64,000 nucleotides of DNA. Source: Bacteroidetes bacterium UBA5697 (GTDB lineage: Bacteria > Bacteroidota > Bacteroidia > B-17B0 > Aurantibacillaceae). The notes beneath the pieces were generated by a model, which was not told where the DNA came from, did not search any database, and saw nothing but the letters and a program-made list of their open reading frames with translations. This document shows positions 54,350 to 62,632 of the stretch, one piece after another. Location: contig DIHL01000023.1 in assembly GCA_002420145.1 (NCBI GenBank), positions 186,001 to 250,000 of the forward strand, given 5' to 3'. How positions within the stretch are numbered: position 1 is the first letter of the stretch; each line of letters starts with the position of its first letter. A program made the position numbers and the translations under genes.

Positions 54350-56344
54350 TTAAACTTTAATTCCAATTACTAACATATCATCCACCTGCTCCAAATTACC
54401 TTTCCAATTGGTAAATATGGAAAGTAAAATTTCTTTTTGTTTATTAAAGTCTTCATGACAACTATTTAAAAGCAAATCATTCAATTGTTTGTATTTGAAT
54501 TTTTTACCCTTTGGCCCGCCAAATTGATCGGCATAGCCATCTGTATATAAATATAACACATCTCCCTTAGAGGCATTTACTTGATGTAAAGCAAAGGATT
54601 CAGTTTTTTCTCCTTTACCAACTGGCATTTTATTTTTTGGGAGTTCGACAAGATCACTCGCCAAATTGTTTCTTGAAATTAATATAGGTGCATTATTAGC
54701 TGCAGCGTAGGTTATTGTTTTTGACTCTGTTTTATTGTCTATACAAATTAATATACAATCCATTCCATCTTGTTGCCCATCATTTCCAATGCTTTCAATT
54801 AATCGCTTCCTCACATAATTTAATACTTCGTTTGGTTTAATGATATTTTTTTCTTTAATCGCTTCACTTAAAAATCCCATGTTTAGTAAACTCATAAAAG
54901 CTCCAGGGACTCCATGCCCTGTGCTATCACATACCGCTAAGTAAAATTTATTTTCGTGTTTAGTAGCCCAATAAAAATCTCCACTAACTATATCTTTAGG
55001 TTTAAATAAGATAAAATATTCATTTAAATTCTCTTTCAACAAATCGTTATTGGCTAATAATGCGTACTGAATTCGTTTAGCGTAATTTATACTATCTATT
55101 GTTTCTTTTTGATGTTCTTCGATAATATGTTTTTGTGACTCCACCTCTCTTTTTTGTTCCGAAATAATAAGATGAGATTTCTTTTTTTCGTTATATGCTC
55201 TGAAGATGAATACAGCAATTAACAATACACCAATTAAAGCAATAATAACCACATAACTAACCAACTTTTGTTTATATAGCTGTTTATCGTGCGCAAGTTT
55301 TGTTTCATTTTTTTGAAATTCATTTTGCAAGCTATCCTTCATTTGAATTACTTCAAATGAATATTCTTTCTCTTTTACAGCAGCCTCCCTTAGTTTCCCG
55401 TCCTCTAGTAGTGTATCTTTTATATTAATACTTTTATTGGTATAAAACAGAGCTTTTTTGAAATCCCCTTTCTTTTCATAAATCTTACTATAGTTTTGAT
55501 AGATTGGCAATAAGGCTTCGTAATAGTTATTTTCTAAAGCTATTTTCTCCCCTTCAATTAATGATTTTTCGGCAAGATTTAATTGATTAGAGGCAATTAA
55601 AATGGCAGATAAATCGCTTGATGATGTTGCACAACCATAAGAATCTTGTAACTTTTTTTTAAGATCATAGGCTTTTCTGCAATATTTTTCTGCCTCTTTA
55701 TAATTTGCTTTTTTATAATGATAATTTGCAATATTTCCATAAGCGTCTGCTTCGGTATAATAGTCTGGAAATTTTTGAGCTAAAAAAAGTGTTGTATCAA
55801 AATATAGTTTTGCAATTTCTGGTTTCCGCAACGAATTAAAAATAACACCAATATTATTATAGGTGGTTGCCAATCTGGCAGAATCACCCATTTCTTTTTT
55901 GATGGCTATCGTTTTTTCGTAATACTCTTGCGCTTTCTTATAGTCGCGCAAATCAGTATAATTCATGCCAATATTGTTTAGTAAAATGCCTTTCATTACT
56001 AAATTGGAACCAACAAATTTTAAACCTTCAAAATAATGTTTTAAAGCGCCAGAATAATTTCCTTTTAAGTATTCTAAAACGCCATAGTTATTATAACAAT
56101 AGGGCAAAATACCCTTCATGTTTTTTTTAATAGCAATCTGTTGCGCCTTTTTTGTATAATAGTTAGATGAATCCGTATTTATGTACCAAAACTCTTTTCC
56201 TATTTTGCAATCATAGATAGCCTTTAATGAATCATTTTTTGCATTTTTAGAAAGTAACTTTAATGAATCAATAATGCCATCTTGCGAAAAACCTAAAGAG
56301 CAAATACTCAGAATAAATAAGATAATTAAATTATTTTTTTTCAT
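54350..56344 (-). CDS. TPR-SpoIIE phosphatase (cluster member 1)
   Basis: This 664-residue protein has a signal peptide (MKKNNLIILFILSICSLG, then FSQ). About seven TPRs follow (YSGALKHYFEGLKFVG, YKKAQEYYEKTIAIKKEMGD, YKEAEKYCRKAYDLKKKL), then a membrane helix near residue 370. A coiled coil with TIDSINYAKRIQYALL leads into the phosphatase domain (VSGDFYWA, CDSTGHGVPGAFMS, TDGYADQFGG, EQVDD). It is the first of four phosphatase genes in tight succession on the minus strand, 22 nt after paaZ, so the run may be co-transcribed with paaZ. It is unoccupied at the element site (end DDMLVIGIKV). Confidence 0.92.
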   Translation of the reverse strand: MKKNNLIILFILSICSLGFSQDGIIDSLKLLSKNAKNDSLKAIYDCKIGKEFWYINTDSSNYYTKKAQQIAIKKNMKGILPYCYNNYGVLEYLKGNYSGALKHYFEGLKFVGSNLVMKGILLNNIGMNYTDLRDYKKAQEYYEKTIAIKKEMGDSARLATTYNNIGVIFNSLRKPEIAKLYFDTTLFLAQKFPDYYTEADAYGNIANYHYKKANYKEAEKYCRKAYDLKKKLQDSYGCATSSSDLSAILIASNQLNLAEKSLIEGEKIALENNYYEALLPIYQNYSKIYEKKGDFKKALFYTNKSINIKDTLLEDGKLREAAVKEKEYSFEVIQMKDSLQNEFQKNETKLAHDKQLYKQKLVSYVVIIALIGVLLIAVFIFRAYNEKKKSHLIISEQKREVESQKHIIEEHQKETIDSINYAKRIQYALLANNDLLKENLNEYFILFKPKDIVSGDFYWATKHENKFYLAVCDSTGHGVPGAFMSLLNMGFLSEAIKEKNIIKPNEVLNYVRKRLIESIGNDGQQDGMDCILICIDNKTESKTITYAAANNAPILISRNNLASDLVELPKNKMPVGKGEKTESFALHQVNASKGDVLYLYTDGYADQFGGPKGKKFKYKQLNDLLLNSCHEDFNKQKEILLSIFTNWKGNLEQVDDMLVIGIKV

Positions 56345-56366
56345 TTGTATTTACTCTGGTTATTTC

Positions 56367-58469
56367 TTAATCTTGGTTTTTCAATTTCACCATCGTTAAG
56401 ATAGTTGCAATACCAACGGTTTGTCCAGCCTGGTCAACGGCATCATATTTTTCTAATACTTCTGGAGAACTTGCATCGTAAATATCAACGACCCATTTCA
56501 CGATTCCTACTTTCACATCTTCGCCACTTGCTGCAGTTAAAGGTTTATCGTTTTCTAGTTTTTCTTTACATGTAAACTTCACGCCAATGGTCATGCCTGG
56601 ATAAATAGGACGTGTAAAACGACATTCATCAATACCATAGTTTAATAATACCGGTCCTTTTGGTGGGTCCACAAATAAACCAGCTGCTTTTGATAATATG
56701 AAATAACCGTGCGCTACTGTGCGTTTGAAGATTGTTCCTTCTAGTGCATCGGGTTGTAAATGCGCATAGAATTTATCTCCTGTTAAGTTAGCGAAGTTCA
56801 CTAAATCATCTTCACTCACCGTATGTGTTGGTGTAATGGTTGTTTCGCCTACTTCTAAATCTTCGAAGTACTGACGGAACGGATGCACATCTTTAATAAT
56901 TTGTTTGGCGCCAACTTGGTAGCTATTTAAAATAGAAGTAATCATTGATGGTGTTCCTTGAATAGCAGTGCGTTGTAAGTAATGAAACACACCACGTTTT
57001 CCACCCATCTCTTCTCCACCACCTGCTCTGCCCGGACCACCATGCACTAACATTGGCATTGGACTTCCATGACCAGTACTTTCTTTAGCACAGTCGGCAT
57101 TTAATATTAAAATACGACCATGCATACAAGCCGCACCAATTGTATATTTACGAGCAATGGTTTCGCTAGCCGTTACAATAGAACTTACTAAACTTCCTTT
57201 ACCCATTTTTGCTAATTGAATCGCATCTTCAATGGTTTTGTATGGCATAATAGTACTTACAGGGCCAAAGGCCTCAACATTATGACAGTCTGTATTAGTA
57301 AATGGTTTTTCGTTTAAGAAAATAATTGGAGGCATAAACGCCCCTTTGTTTTTATCAGCGCCTTTTACTTCAAAATTCTCGAAATTACCAATGATGATTT
57401 TTTGAGTTTTAGAAAGTAATTCTACTTTTTCTTTTACTTCAATTAATTGCGATTGCCCTGCTAATGAGCCCATGCGAACACCTTCCACATTTGGATCACC
57501 AATGACGTTTTGTGCTAAACGTTTCCCTAAAGCAATTTGCACATCTTCTACCATATTCTCTGGAACAATGATACGACGCACGGCTGTACATTTTTGCCCT
57601 GCTTTAGTGGTGATTTCTCTCGCTACTTCTTTAATAAAAATATCAAACTCAGGCATAGCTGGTGTCACATCTGTTCCCAACACACAGCAGTTTAACGAAT
57701 CGGCTTCCATATTAAAATGAACGGCCTCTTGCAATAAACGTGGATGCGCTTTCAACATTTTACCAGTTGACGCAGAACCTGTAAAGGTTACTGTATCCTG
57801 ACTTTCAACATGCTCTAAAATTCCATTTGCGCTACCGCAAATTAATTGCAAAGCCCCTTCTGGTAAAATTTTAGATGCAATAATTTCTTTCACAACGGCT
57901 TCCGTTAAAAAAGACGTTAAGGCAGCAGGCTTAACAATAGCAGGTACTCCAGCTAACCAGTTAACGGCTACTTTCTCTAACATACCCCAAACAGGGAAAT
58001 TAAAAGCATTAATGTGAATAGCCACACCTTCTTTTGGTACACAAATATGGTGACCAATAAACGTATTGTTTTTTGATAAACGTGCTACATCGCCCTCATA
58101 GCAATAGGTTTCGTTAGGAAACGATTTACGTAAAGACGCATAAGCAAATAAATTACCGATACCACCTTCAATATCCACCCAGCTATCCACGCGAGTAGCA
58201 CCTGTTGCCCAAGAGATTTTATAAAAATCTTCTTTTTTACTTTGTAAGTGCAATGCTAAAGCCTTTAACATTAAACCTCTTTGTTGAAAGGTCATGTTGC
58301 GAAGCTTTGGCCCGCCAACGGTACGCGCGTAATTGCACATCGCCGCAAAATCTAATCCTTTGCTACTAACAGTGGCAATTGCCTCACCCGTAATAGCGTT
58401 ATATAATTCCTGCCCGTTTTCGGAACCAGCAGCCCATTGCCCTAAAGCGTAGTTTTGTAATTTGTTCAT
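56367..58469 (-). CDS. paaZ: Bifunctional PaaZ: aldehyde dehydrogenase plus MaoC-like hydrolase
   Basis: PaaZ opens the oxepin-CoA ring in phenylacetate degradation and oxidises the resulting semialdehyde. The 700-residue chain has the ALDH domain with Glu near 253 (NMEADSLNC) and the nucleophile Cys near 291 (GQKCTAVRR), and PaaZ-type MLVHGGPGRAGGGEEMGGKR. A MaoC hotdog domain (about 540-700) follows, with DDLVNFANLTGDKFYAH and TVAHGYFILS. No other paa genes lie in the window, so the rest of the pathway must be elsewhere, or the enzyme serves another ring-opening route. It is probably the first gene of the minus-strand unit running to 45838. Confidence 0.94.
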   Translation of the reverse strand: MNKLQNYALGQWAAGSENGQELYNAITGEAIATVSSKGLDFAAMCNYARTVGGPKLRNMTFQQRGLMLKALALHLQSKKEDFYKISWATGATRVDSWVDIEGGIGNLFAYASLRKSFPNETYCYEGDVARLSKNNTFIGHHICVPKEGVAIHINAFNFPVWGMLEKVAVNWLAGVPAIVKPAALTSFLTEAVVKEIIASKILPEGALQLICGSANGILEHVESQDTVTFTGSASTGKMLKAHPRLLQEAVHFNMEADSLNCCVLGTDVTPAMPEFDIFIKEVAREITTKAGQKCTAVRRIIVPENMVEDVQIALGKRLAQNVIGDPNVEGVRMGSLAGQSQLIEVKEKVELLSKTQKIIIGNFENFEVKGADKNKGAFMPPIIFLNEKPFTNTDCHNVEAFGPVSTIMPYKTIEDAIQLAKMGKGSLVSSIVTASETIARKYTIGAACMHGRILILNADCAKESTGHGSPMPMLVHGGPGRAGGGEEMGGKRGVFHYLQRTAIQGTPSMITSILNSYQVGAKQIIKDVHPFRQYFEDLEVGETTITPTHTVSEDDLVNFANLTGDKFYAHLQPDALEGTIFKRTVAHGYFILSKAAGLFVDPPKGPVLLNYGIDECRFTRPIYPGMTIGVKFTCKEKLENDKPLTAASGEDVKVGIVKWVVDIYDASSPEVLEKYDAVDQAGQTVGIATILTMVKLKNQD

Positions 58470-58610
58470 AGAAATAAAGAGATAATACGCATTAAATATA
58501 AAAAAAATGGGGGAATAAACAGGGATTTTTTATGCTTTAATTGGAGGAAAACCAGATTTGAGGTTTTGTGGAATTTGGTTAAATTTGATAGAGCTAGAAA
58601 AAGTTATTTT

Positions 58611-58643
58611 ATGGCGGTTATAAGCTAGTTAGCGGTAAGCTTA
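58611..58643 (+). repeat. 5' flank motif of a cassette-like unit
   Basis: ATGGCGGTTATAAGC is followed by TAGTTAGCGGTAAGCTTA. The last 16 bases (58628-58643) are an inverted match, 13 of 16, to 59376-59391 at the end of the following gene. Confidence 0.45.
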
Positions 58644-58655
58644 AAGAAAGACAAT

Positions 58656-59378
58656 ATGAAAAAAATATTTACACTTGTATTTGGACTTTTAACATCAATA
58701 TATTTTGCGCAGGATGGTTTTCATCTTAAGTATAATGTGGATAACATGCCTCTCGATAGTAATAGACAGACTCTTAATGTGTATTCAAAAAATGGAAATT
58801 CAATAAATGAGTTTATCAAAATCTCTGATGGTGTCGTCTGGTATAAAAGTTTAAAATTAAAAAAGCATTCAAATACCGATTATAAATATTTTGGCGACGA
58901 CTATATTAAAATAGATGACAACCAGTTAAAAAAATATTTAGTTGAAATAATTGGAACAGAAAAAATAGGTAATTATAACTGTACAAAAATATCCGTTCAG
59001 ACCTATGAAAAAGGAGGCAAAACATTGGTTTGGGTAACAAACGAAATAAAGGATTTTCAAAAGTACTTAACGGCGGACGTTCAAGTTTTTAATTTAAACA
59101 AACTTAACGATGCTTTAAAAACTTTCAATTTAAACGGATTTCCAATACGAATAGAATACAGCGGTAATCCTGGACAAGTTTATACCTTTATTAAAGCAGA
59201 ATTTATAAATATTGACGACTCTTTCTTCAACCTGGATAATTCAAAAAAATTAGAAGGACACTCTAGTGATTATTTAAAACGTAAAGATAAAGTTACAGAC
59301 GAACAATACAAGCAAATGAAAATTGAAGAGGAAAAGGCAAGAAAAGAGATGGAAGAAAAAATGAAGAACGAAAAATAA
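58656..59378 (+). CDS. Exported protein of unknown function (GLPGLI/DUF4412-like pattern)
   Basis: This 240-residue protein has a signal peptide (MKKIFTLVFGLLTSIYFAQ). The centre carries EIIGTEKIGNYNCTKISVQT and KTLVWVTNEIKDF. This resembles a pattern I know from exported beta-rich Bacteroidota proteins of the GLPGLI/DUF4412 kind. The last 40 residues are highly charged (KRKDKVTDEQYKQMKIEEEK and on), probably helical. It is bracketed by imperfect inverted repeats, the right one overlapping its stop codon, as in a mobile gene cassette. No neighbour is co-directional within 340 bp. Function unknown. Confidence 0.7.
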   Translation: MKKIFTLVFGLLTSIYFAQDGFHLKYNVDNMPLDSNRQTLNVYSKNGNSINEFIKISDGVVWYKSLKLKKHSNTDYKYFGDDYIKIDDNQLKKYLVEIIGTEKIGNYNCTKISVQTYEKGGKTLVWVTNEIKDFQKYLTADVQVFNLNKLNDALKTFNLNGFPIRIEYSGNPGQVYTFIKAEFINIDDSFFNLDNSKKLEGHSSDYLKRKDKVTDEQYKQMKIEEEKARKEMEEKMKNEK

Positions 59379-59391
59379 GCCAACTGCTAAC
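59376..59391 (+). repeat. 3' flank motif of the cassette-like unit
   Basis: TAAGCCAACTGCTAAC overlaps the stop codon of the preceding gene. Its reverse complement matches 58628-58643 at 13 of 16 positions. Confidence 0.45.
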
Positions 59392-59720
59392 ACACCCTTC
59401 TTTGTAGTTCAAATAAAAAAGGAAATTCAAACCCATCATAAAGTACAATCGGCAGAAGACTAAGAAATTACTTTGTAAAATATTCTGTACCTACGGCACA
59501 GGTGTAATTATGTATTATTGTTTTCTATTGATATTTGACTCCTACGGAGTCTGGTTTTTATAGTAACAAATTTATTTGCCGCCTCTTTTATAGAAAGATA
59601 ATTTAATAAAGTGAATCTATTTTTTCTTTGTCCCAGCGGGACAAAATATTGTTAGAAAATAGATTTTGTTTTATATTAGTGTGCCGTAGGTACACAATAT
59701 TAGTTTTAAATACACACAAC
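59379..59720. other. Intergenic region with a nest of short palindromes
   Basis: This 342-bp region has no gene. It holds TGTACCTACGGCACA at 59486-59500 and its exact inverse at 59680-59694. GACTCC/GGAGTC (59537-59551) and TTTGTCCC/GGGACAAA (59627-59645) lie between. Each palindrome is followed by an AT-rich spacer of similar type. These resemble short repeats I recall from other Bacteroidota genomes. Confidence 0.7.
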
Positions 59721-60116
59721 ATGAACAAAGACATCCAAGCCTATCACAAATCACAAGCAGCAGAAGACAAAGCTATATGTGAAGTGTTGCATGAAGAAAT
59801 TAGCCAACATTTACCAAAAGCGGAAAACAAAGTTTGGCATGGGCATCCCGTTTGGTTTTTAGATGGGAACCCAATTGTAGGGTATGATAAATTAAAAGCG
59901 GGTGTACGCTTACTATTTTGGAGCGGCGTTACTTTTGAGGAAGAACAGCTAGCGCCTGGTAAAAGCGGCAAATTTAAAGATGCTTCGATTACTTATACAT
60001 CTGCTGAACAAATTAATACAAAGGATTTAAAACGTTGGTTAAAGAAAGCTAATGATATACAATGGGATTATAAAAACATAGTAAAACGCAAAGGTGTTTT
60101 AGAGAGATTGAAATAA
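59721..60116 (+). CDS. DUF1801 (YdhG-like) protein
   Basis: I start this gene at the ATG at 59721, giving 131 residues (MNKDIQAYHKSQAAEDKAIC). A TTG at 59628 would run through the GGGACAAA palindrome and is rejected. The protein shows the DUF1801 pattern: NKVWHGHPVWFLDGNPIVGY, then KAGVRLLFWSG, then GKFKDASITYTS, and a terminal helix with LKRWLKKAN. The fold is frataxin/YdhG-like and has no established enzymatic role. It probably acts in the cytosol, and the partner is unknown. It converges with the DUF3817 gene, and a 31-bp inverted repeat lies between. Confidence 0.82.
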   Translation: MNKDIQAYHKSQAAEDKAICEVLHEEISQHLPKAENKVWHGHPVWFLDGNPIVGYDKLKAGVRLLFWSGVTFEEEQLAPGKSGKFKDASITYTSAEQINTKDLKRWLKKANDIQWDYKNIVKRKGVLERLK

Positions 60117-60134
60117 CCATTCGCAGACCCGAAA

Positions 60135-60165
60135 GGTTATTTCAGACCTGAAAGGTTTTGGAAAC
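60135..60165. repeat. Perfect 14-bp inverted repeat (GACCTGAAAGGTTT family)
   Basis: The arms GACCTGAAAGGTTT and AAACCTTTCAGGTC flank a 3-nt TGG loop. A partial direct copy, AGACCCGAAAGGTT, lies just upstream. It sits between convergent genes and could stop transcription both ways, though it lacks T-runs. I know this motif as a common Bacteroidota repeat. Confidence 0.8.
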
Positions 60166-60189
60166 CTTTCAGGTCTTACTCGATAAAAT

Positions 60190-60471
60190 CTAAACCAACC
60201 TCTTCAAAAAGAAAGTCCCAAAAGGAACTAAAGACAATAAAAAAGCGAAGCAAGCATTTTTAAAAGAGAGCTTCACTTTAAAAAACATCAGTGCTAATAA
60301 TAGCATAAAAGCCACAAACAAAACACCGTGTATGGAACCCATTGGACGCACATATTCGGGTGTGTTGTAAAAATATTTTAAAGGCATAGCAATAAACAAT
60401 AATAGCAAATAGCTATAGCCTTCTATTTTTCCTACTATTAAAAACCATTTGGTGATTGTTGTGTTTTCCAT
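60190..60471 (-). CDS. DUF3817 membrane protein
   Basis: This 93-residue integral membrane protein has three helices: about 8-28 (FLIVGKIEGYSYLLLLFIAM), 45-63 (IHGVLFVAFMLLLALMFF) and 74-92. It matches the DUF3817 pattern: the start GKIEGYSYLLLLFIAMPLKY, a central GSIHGVLFVAF, and a C-terminal LLSLVPFGTFFLKR. Function is unknown. In other bacteria members are stand-alone or joined to transporters. It is alone here, converging with the DUF1801 gene. Confidence 0.88.
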   Translation of the reverse strand: MENTTITKWFLIVGKIEGYSYLLLLFIAMPLKYFYNTPEYVRPMGSIHGVLFVAFMLLLALMFFKVKLSFKNACFAFLLSLVPFGTFFLKRLV

Positions 60472-60513
60472 TTGTATAAATGTAAGGTAAATTTTTAAGT
60501 TTCGTTTAGATTT

Positions 60514-60586
60514 ATGTCACTTCGAGCGAAGTCGAGAAGCGTTCTTAAAGTATATGTCTAGTTCTCGACTTCGCTCGAACTGACAT
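60514..60586. repeat. Palindromic repeat (TTCGAGCGAAGTCGAGAA family), intact
   Basis: The arms at 60514-60538 and 60562-60586 are 25 nt each with a single mismatch, around a 23-nt loop. Compared with 6845-6873, 28 of 29 bases match one arm in inverse orientation. Confidence 0.85.
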
Positions 60587-60670
60587 GGAAATTAGGCAAT
60601 GCACAGTAAATCTTTTCATTATCATTAAACTTTTGTACCTTCATTAAGTTCAAAGTTTAAACTTTCATAC

Positions 60671-61981
60671 ATGAAAAAAAATAGTACTCTCTTTTTTGCG
60701 ATTATACTTTTTAGTTTTTCGGCTAAATCCCAAAGTTTATATTTTCCGCCAACTACGGGCACTGTGTGGGATTCTATTTTACCGTCTAATTTAAACTATT
60801 GTCAAGCACGTATCGATTCATTATACAATTACTTACAAGTAAAAAACACCAAATCATTTATCTTATTAAAAGATGGCAAACGTGTTTTAGAAAAATATTT
60901 TGGCACTTACACTAAAGACTCTTTATGGTATTGGGCTTCGGCAAGTAAAAGTTTAGCAAGTTTTATTACAGGCGTTGCACAGCAAAAAGGACATATTAAT
61001 ATTAATAATAAAGTCTCGCAATATTTAGGAACTGGTTGGACAAGCGCTCCACTAGCTAAAGAAAACTTAATTACGGTCAAACATTTAATTAGTATGAATA
61101 GTGGCTTAGAAGATGCGCCACCTTTACCTTGTGATAATGAAGATACGGCTAAAGTGTGTTTAACTTATTTGGTTGATGCAGGAACGCGTTGGGCTTATCA
61201 TACAGGCGCTTATCGTAAAGTGCAAGATGTAGTAAGTAGTGCAGTTGGACAGAATTATAATGTGATAACAAATAATTGGATAGAAAGCACAACGGGAATG
61301 AGTGGTACTTGGTTTCAGCAAGTGTATTATAGTAAAGCGCGAGATATGGCACGTTTTGGTTTATTAAATTTAAATAAAGGTATTTGGAACACAGATACCA
61401 TTATGAAAGATACTTCCTATTTCAGAGCAATGACAAATACATCGCAAAACTTAAATTTAGCGTATGGCTATTTGTGGTGGTTGAATGGCAAAGCTAGTTT
61501 AATGTCACCAGGATTTCAATTTGTATTTCCTGGCACATTAATGAGTAATGCGCCAAGTGATATGTATTGTGCCTTAGGAAAAAATGATCAAAAAATTTAT
61601 GTGGTTCCAAGTACAAAAATGGTAGTGGTGCGACAAGGTAACACCGCTGGCGGCTTTAATTTGGCGGCCTCAGCCTTTGATAATGTATTGTGGGATTATA
61701 TTAATAAATTGGATTGTAGTGTGACATCATTATCAGAAAACGAAAATCAATTTCAGACCATTTATCCAAATCCTGTAACCACTTTACTATCTATTGATAA
61801 TGCTAATCAAACCATTTATAAAGTAAGTGTGTATGATATTTACGGAAAACTTATTTACAATTCTACTAAATCTGAATCAACTATGAGTATTGATTTTACT
61901 GATTTCTCGAAAGGAGTTTATGTAGTGGAGCTACAAAACAACAATAAGGAAGTAGTTAGAAGAAAAGTACTGAAAGAGTAA
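60671..61981 (+). CDS. Secreted serine hydrolase (beta-lactamase/6-aminohexanoate hydrolase type) with T9SS domain
   Basis: This 436-residue protein has a signal peptide (MKKNSTLFFAIILFSFS, ending AKSQ). A class C beta-lactamase-like domain (about 40-345) carries the SxxK motif SASK (Ser90, Lys93) and the Tyr region RWAYHTGAYRKVQDV. WWLNG and KMVVVRQGNT come later. A T9SS sorting domain (about 360-436: YPNPV, YDIYGKLIYN, GVYVVEL) is at the end. The family includes esterases, D-peptidases and amide hydrolases, so antibiotic resistance should not be inferred. It lies alone, after the palindromic repeat. Confidence 0.9.
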   Translation: MKKNSTLFFAIILFSFSAKSQSLYFPPTTGTVWDSILPSNLNYCQARIDSLYNYLQVKNTKSFILLKDGKRVLEKYFGTYTKDSLWYWASASKSLASFITGVAQQKGHININNKVSQYLGTGWTSAPLAKENLITVKHLISMNSGLEDAPPLPCDNEDTAKVCLTYLVDAGTRWAYHTGAYRKVQDVVSSAVGQNYNVITNNWIESTTGMSGTWFQQVYYSKARDMARFGLLNLNKGIWNTDTIMKDTSYFRAMTNTSQNLNLAYGYLWWLNGKASLMSPGFQFVFPGTLMSNAPSDMYCALGKNDQKIYVVPSTKMVVVRQGNTAGGFNLAASAFDNVLWDYINKLDCSVTSLSENENQFQTIYPNPVTTLLSIDNANQTIYKVSVYDIYGKLIYNSTKSESTMSIDFTDFSKGVYVVELQNNNKEVVRRKVLKE

Positions 61982-62009
61982 TACAATGCGGTAGCTGAGG
62001 CTCTCGAAG

Positions 62010-62624
62010 TTACGCTTCCACATCAATTACAATAGGAGCAACAATAAATTTTTCAATTAGCTTTTCAATTTTTGGCGTTAAATCATTTGTAAACACTAAA
62101 TGCTGACATTTAGGTAAACTCAAGGCTAATCTATCTATTTGACCTTGTAAACCATGTTTGATAATCATTTCAGCATCATCAATCACAAATAATTTTATTT
62201 TATTTAAATTGAAATTTTTACGGAAATAAATTTCTAAGACACGCTTTGCGGTTCCAATAACGATATCAGTTCCAAAATAAATAGCCTCTGTTTGAGCATC
62301 AATTTTCCCCCCATCAAAGGCAACCTCTGCTCTTAAATCCGTGTTTTTAGAAAATAATCTAAATTGATCTTTCATTTCCAAAGCTTTTACTTCGTCGGAA
62401 ACAATAATTAAAGCGCGAGGTGCATCTTCAAAAGCCATTCCTAATTTTTGAATAGCACTCATGATGATAGTTGAGCTTTTTCCTGAGCCATTTGGTCCAA
62501 TAGCAATTACATCAGCACCTCCATTAATTTTTGGAATACATTTTTTTTGTAATTCTTTAGGCTCTTCAAAACCGTTTTCTAATAAAGCCGATGATAATTT
62601 TTTATGAAGTTTTTCTTTGAACAT
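62010..62624 (-). CDS. Stand-alone RecA-like domain of DEAD-box helicase type
   Basis: This 204-residue protein corresponds to only the first of the two RecA domains of a DEAD-box helicase. It has a Q-like motif (FEEPKELQKKCIPKI), motif I GPNGSGKSS in place of AxTGSGKT, motif II VIDDAEMI in place of DEAD, and TND where motif III SAT is expected. No helicase C domain follows; the sequence ends at a proper stop near 62010. Such a protein could bind ATP and RNA, but full helicase action is doubtful. It lies 8 nt after mltG on the same strand. Confidence 0.8.
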   Translation of the reverse strand: MFKEKLHKKLSSALLENGFEEPKELQKKCIPKINGGADVIAIGPNGSGKSSTIIMSAIQKLGMAFEDAPRALIIVSDEVKALEMKDQFRLFSKNTDLRAEVAFDGGKIDAQTEAIYFGTDIVIGTAKRVLEIYFRKNFNLNKIKLFVIDDAEMIIKHGLQGQIDRLALSLPKCQHLVFTNDLTPKIEKLIEKFIVAPIVIDVEA

Positions 62625-62632
62625 AATTTTAA

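Noticed and set aside
59628..59720. TTG start 31 codons upstream of the DUF1801 protein
   Set aside because: This segment is the GGGACAAA palindrome and other repeats; the family begins at the ATG at 59721.
60671..61981. Antibiotic-resistance beta-lactamase
   Set aside because: The SxxK fold is shared by many esterases and peptidases. The T9SS domain and lack of class C-specific motifs argue against a resistance claim.
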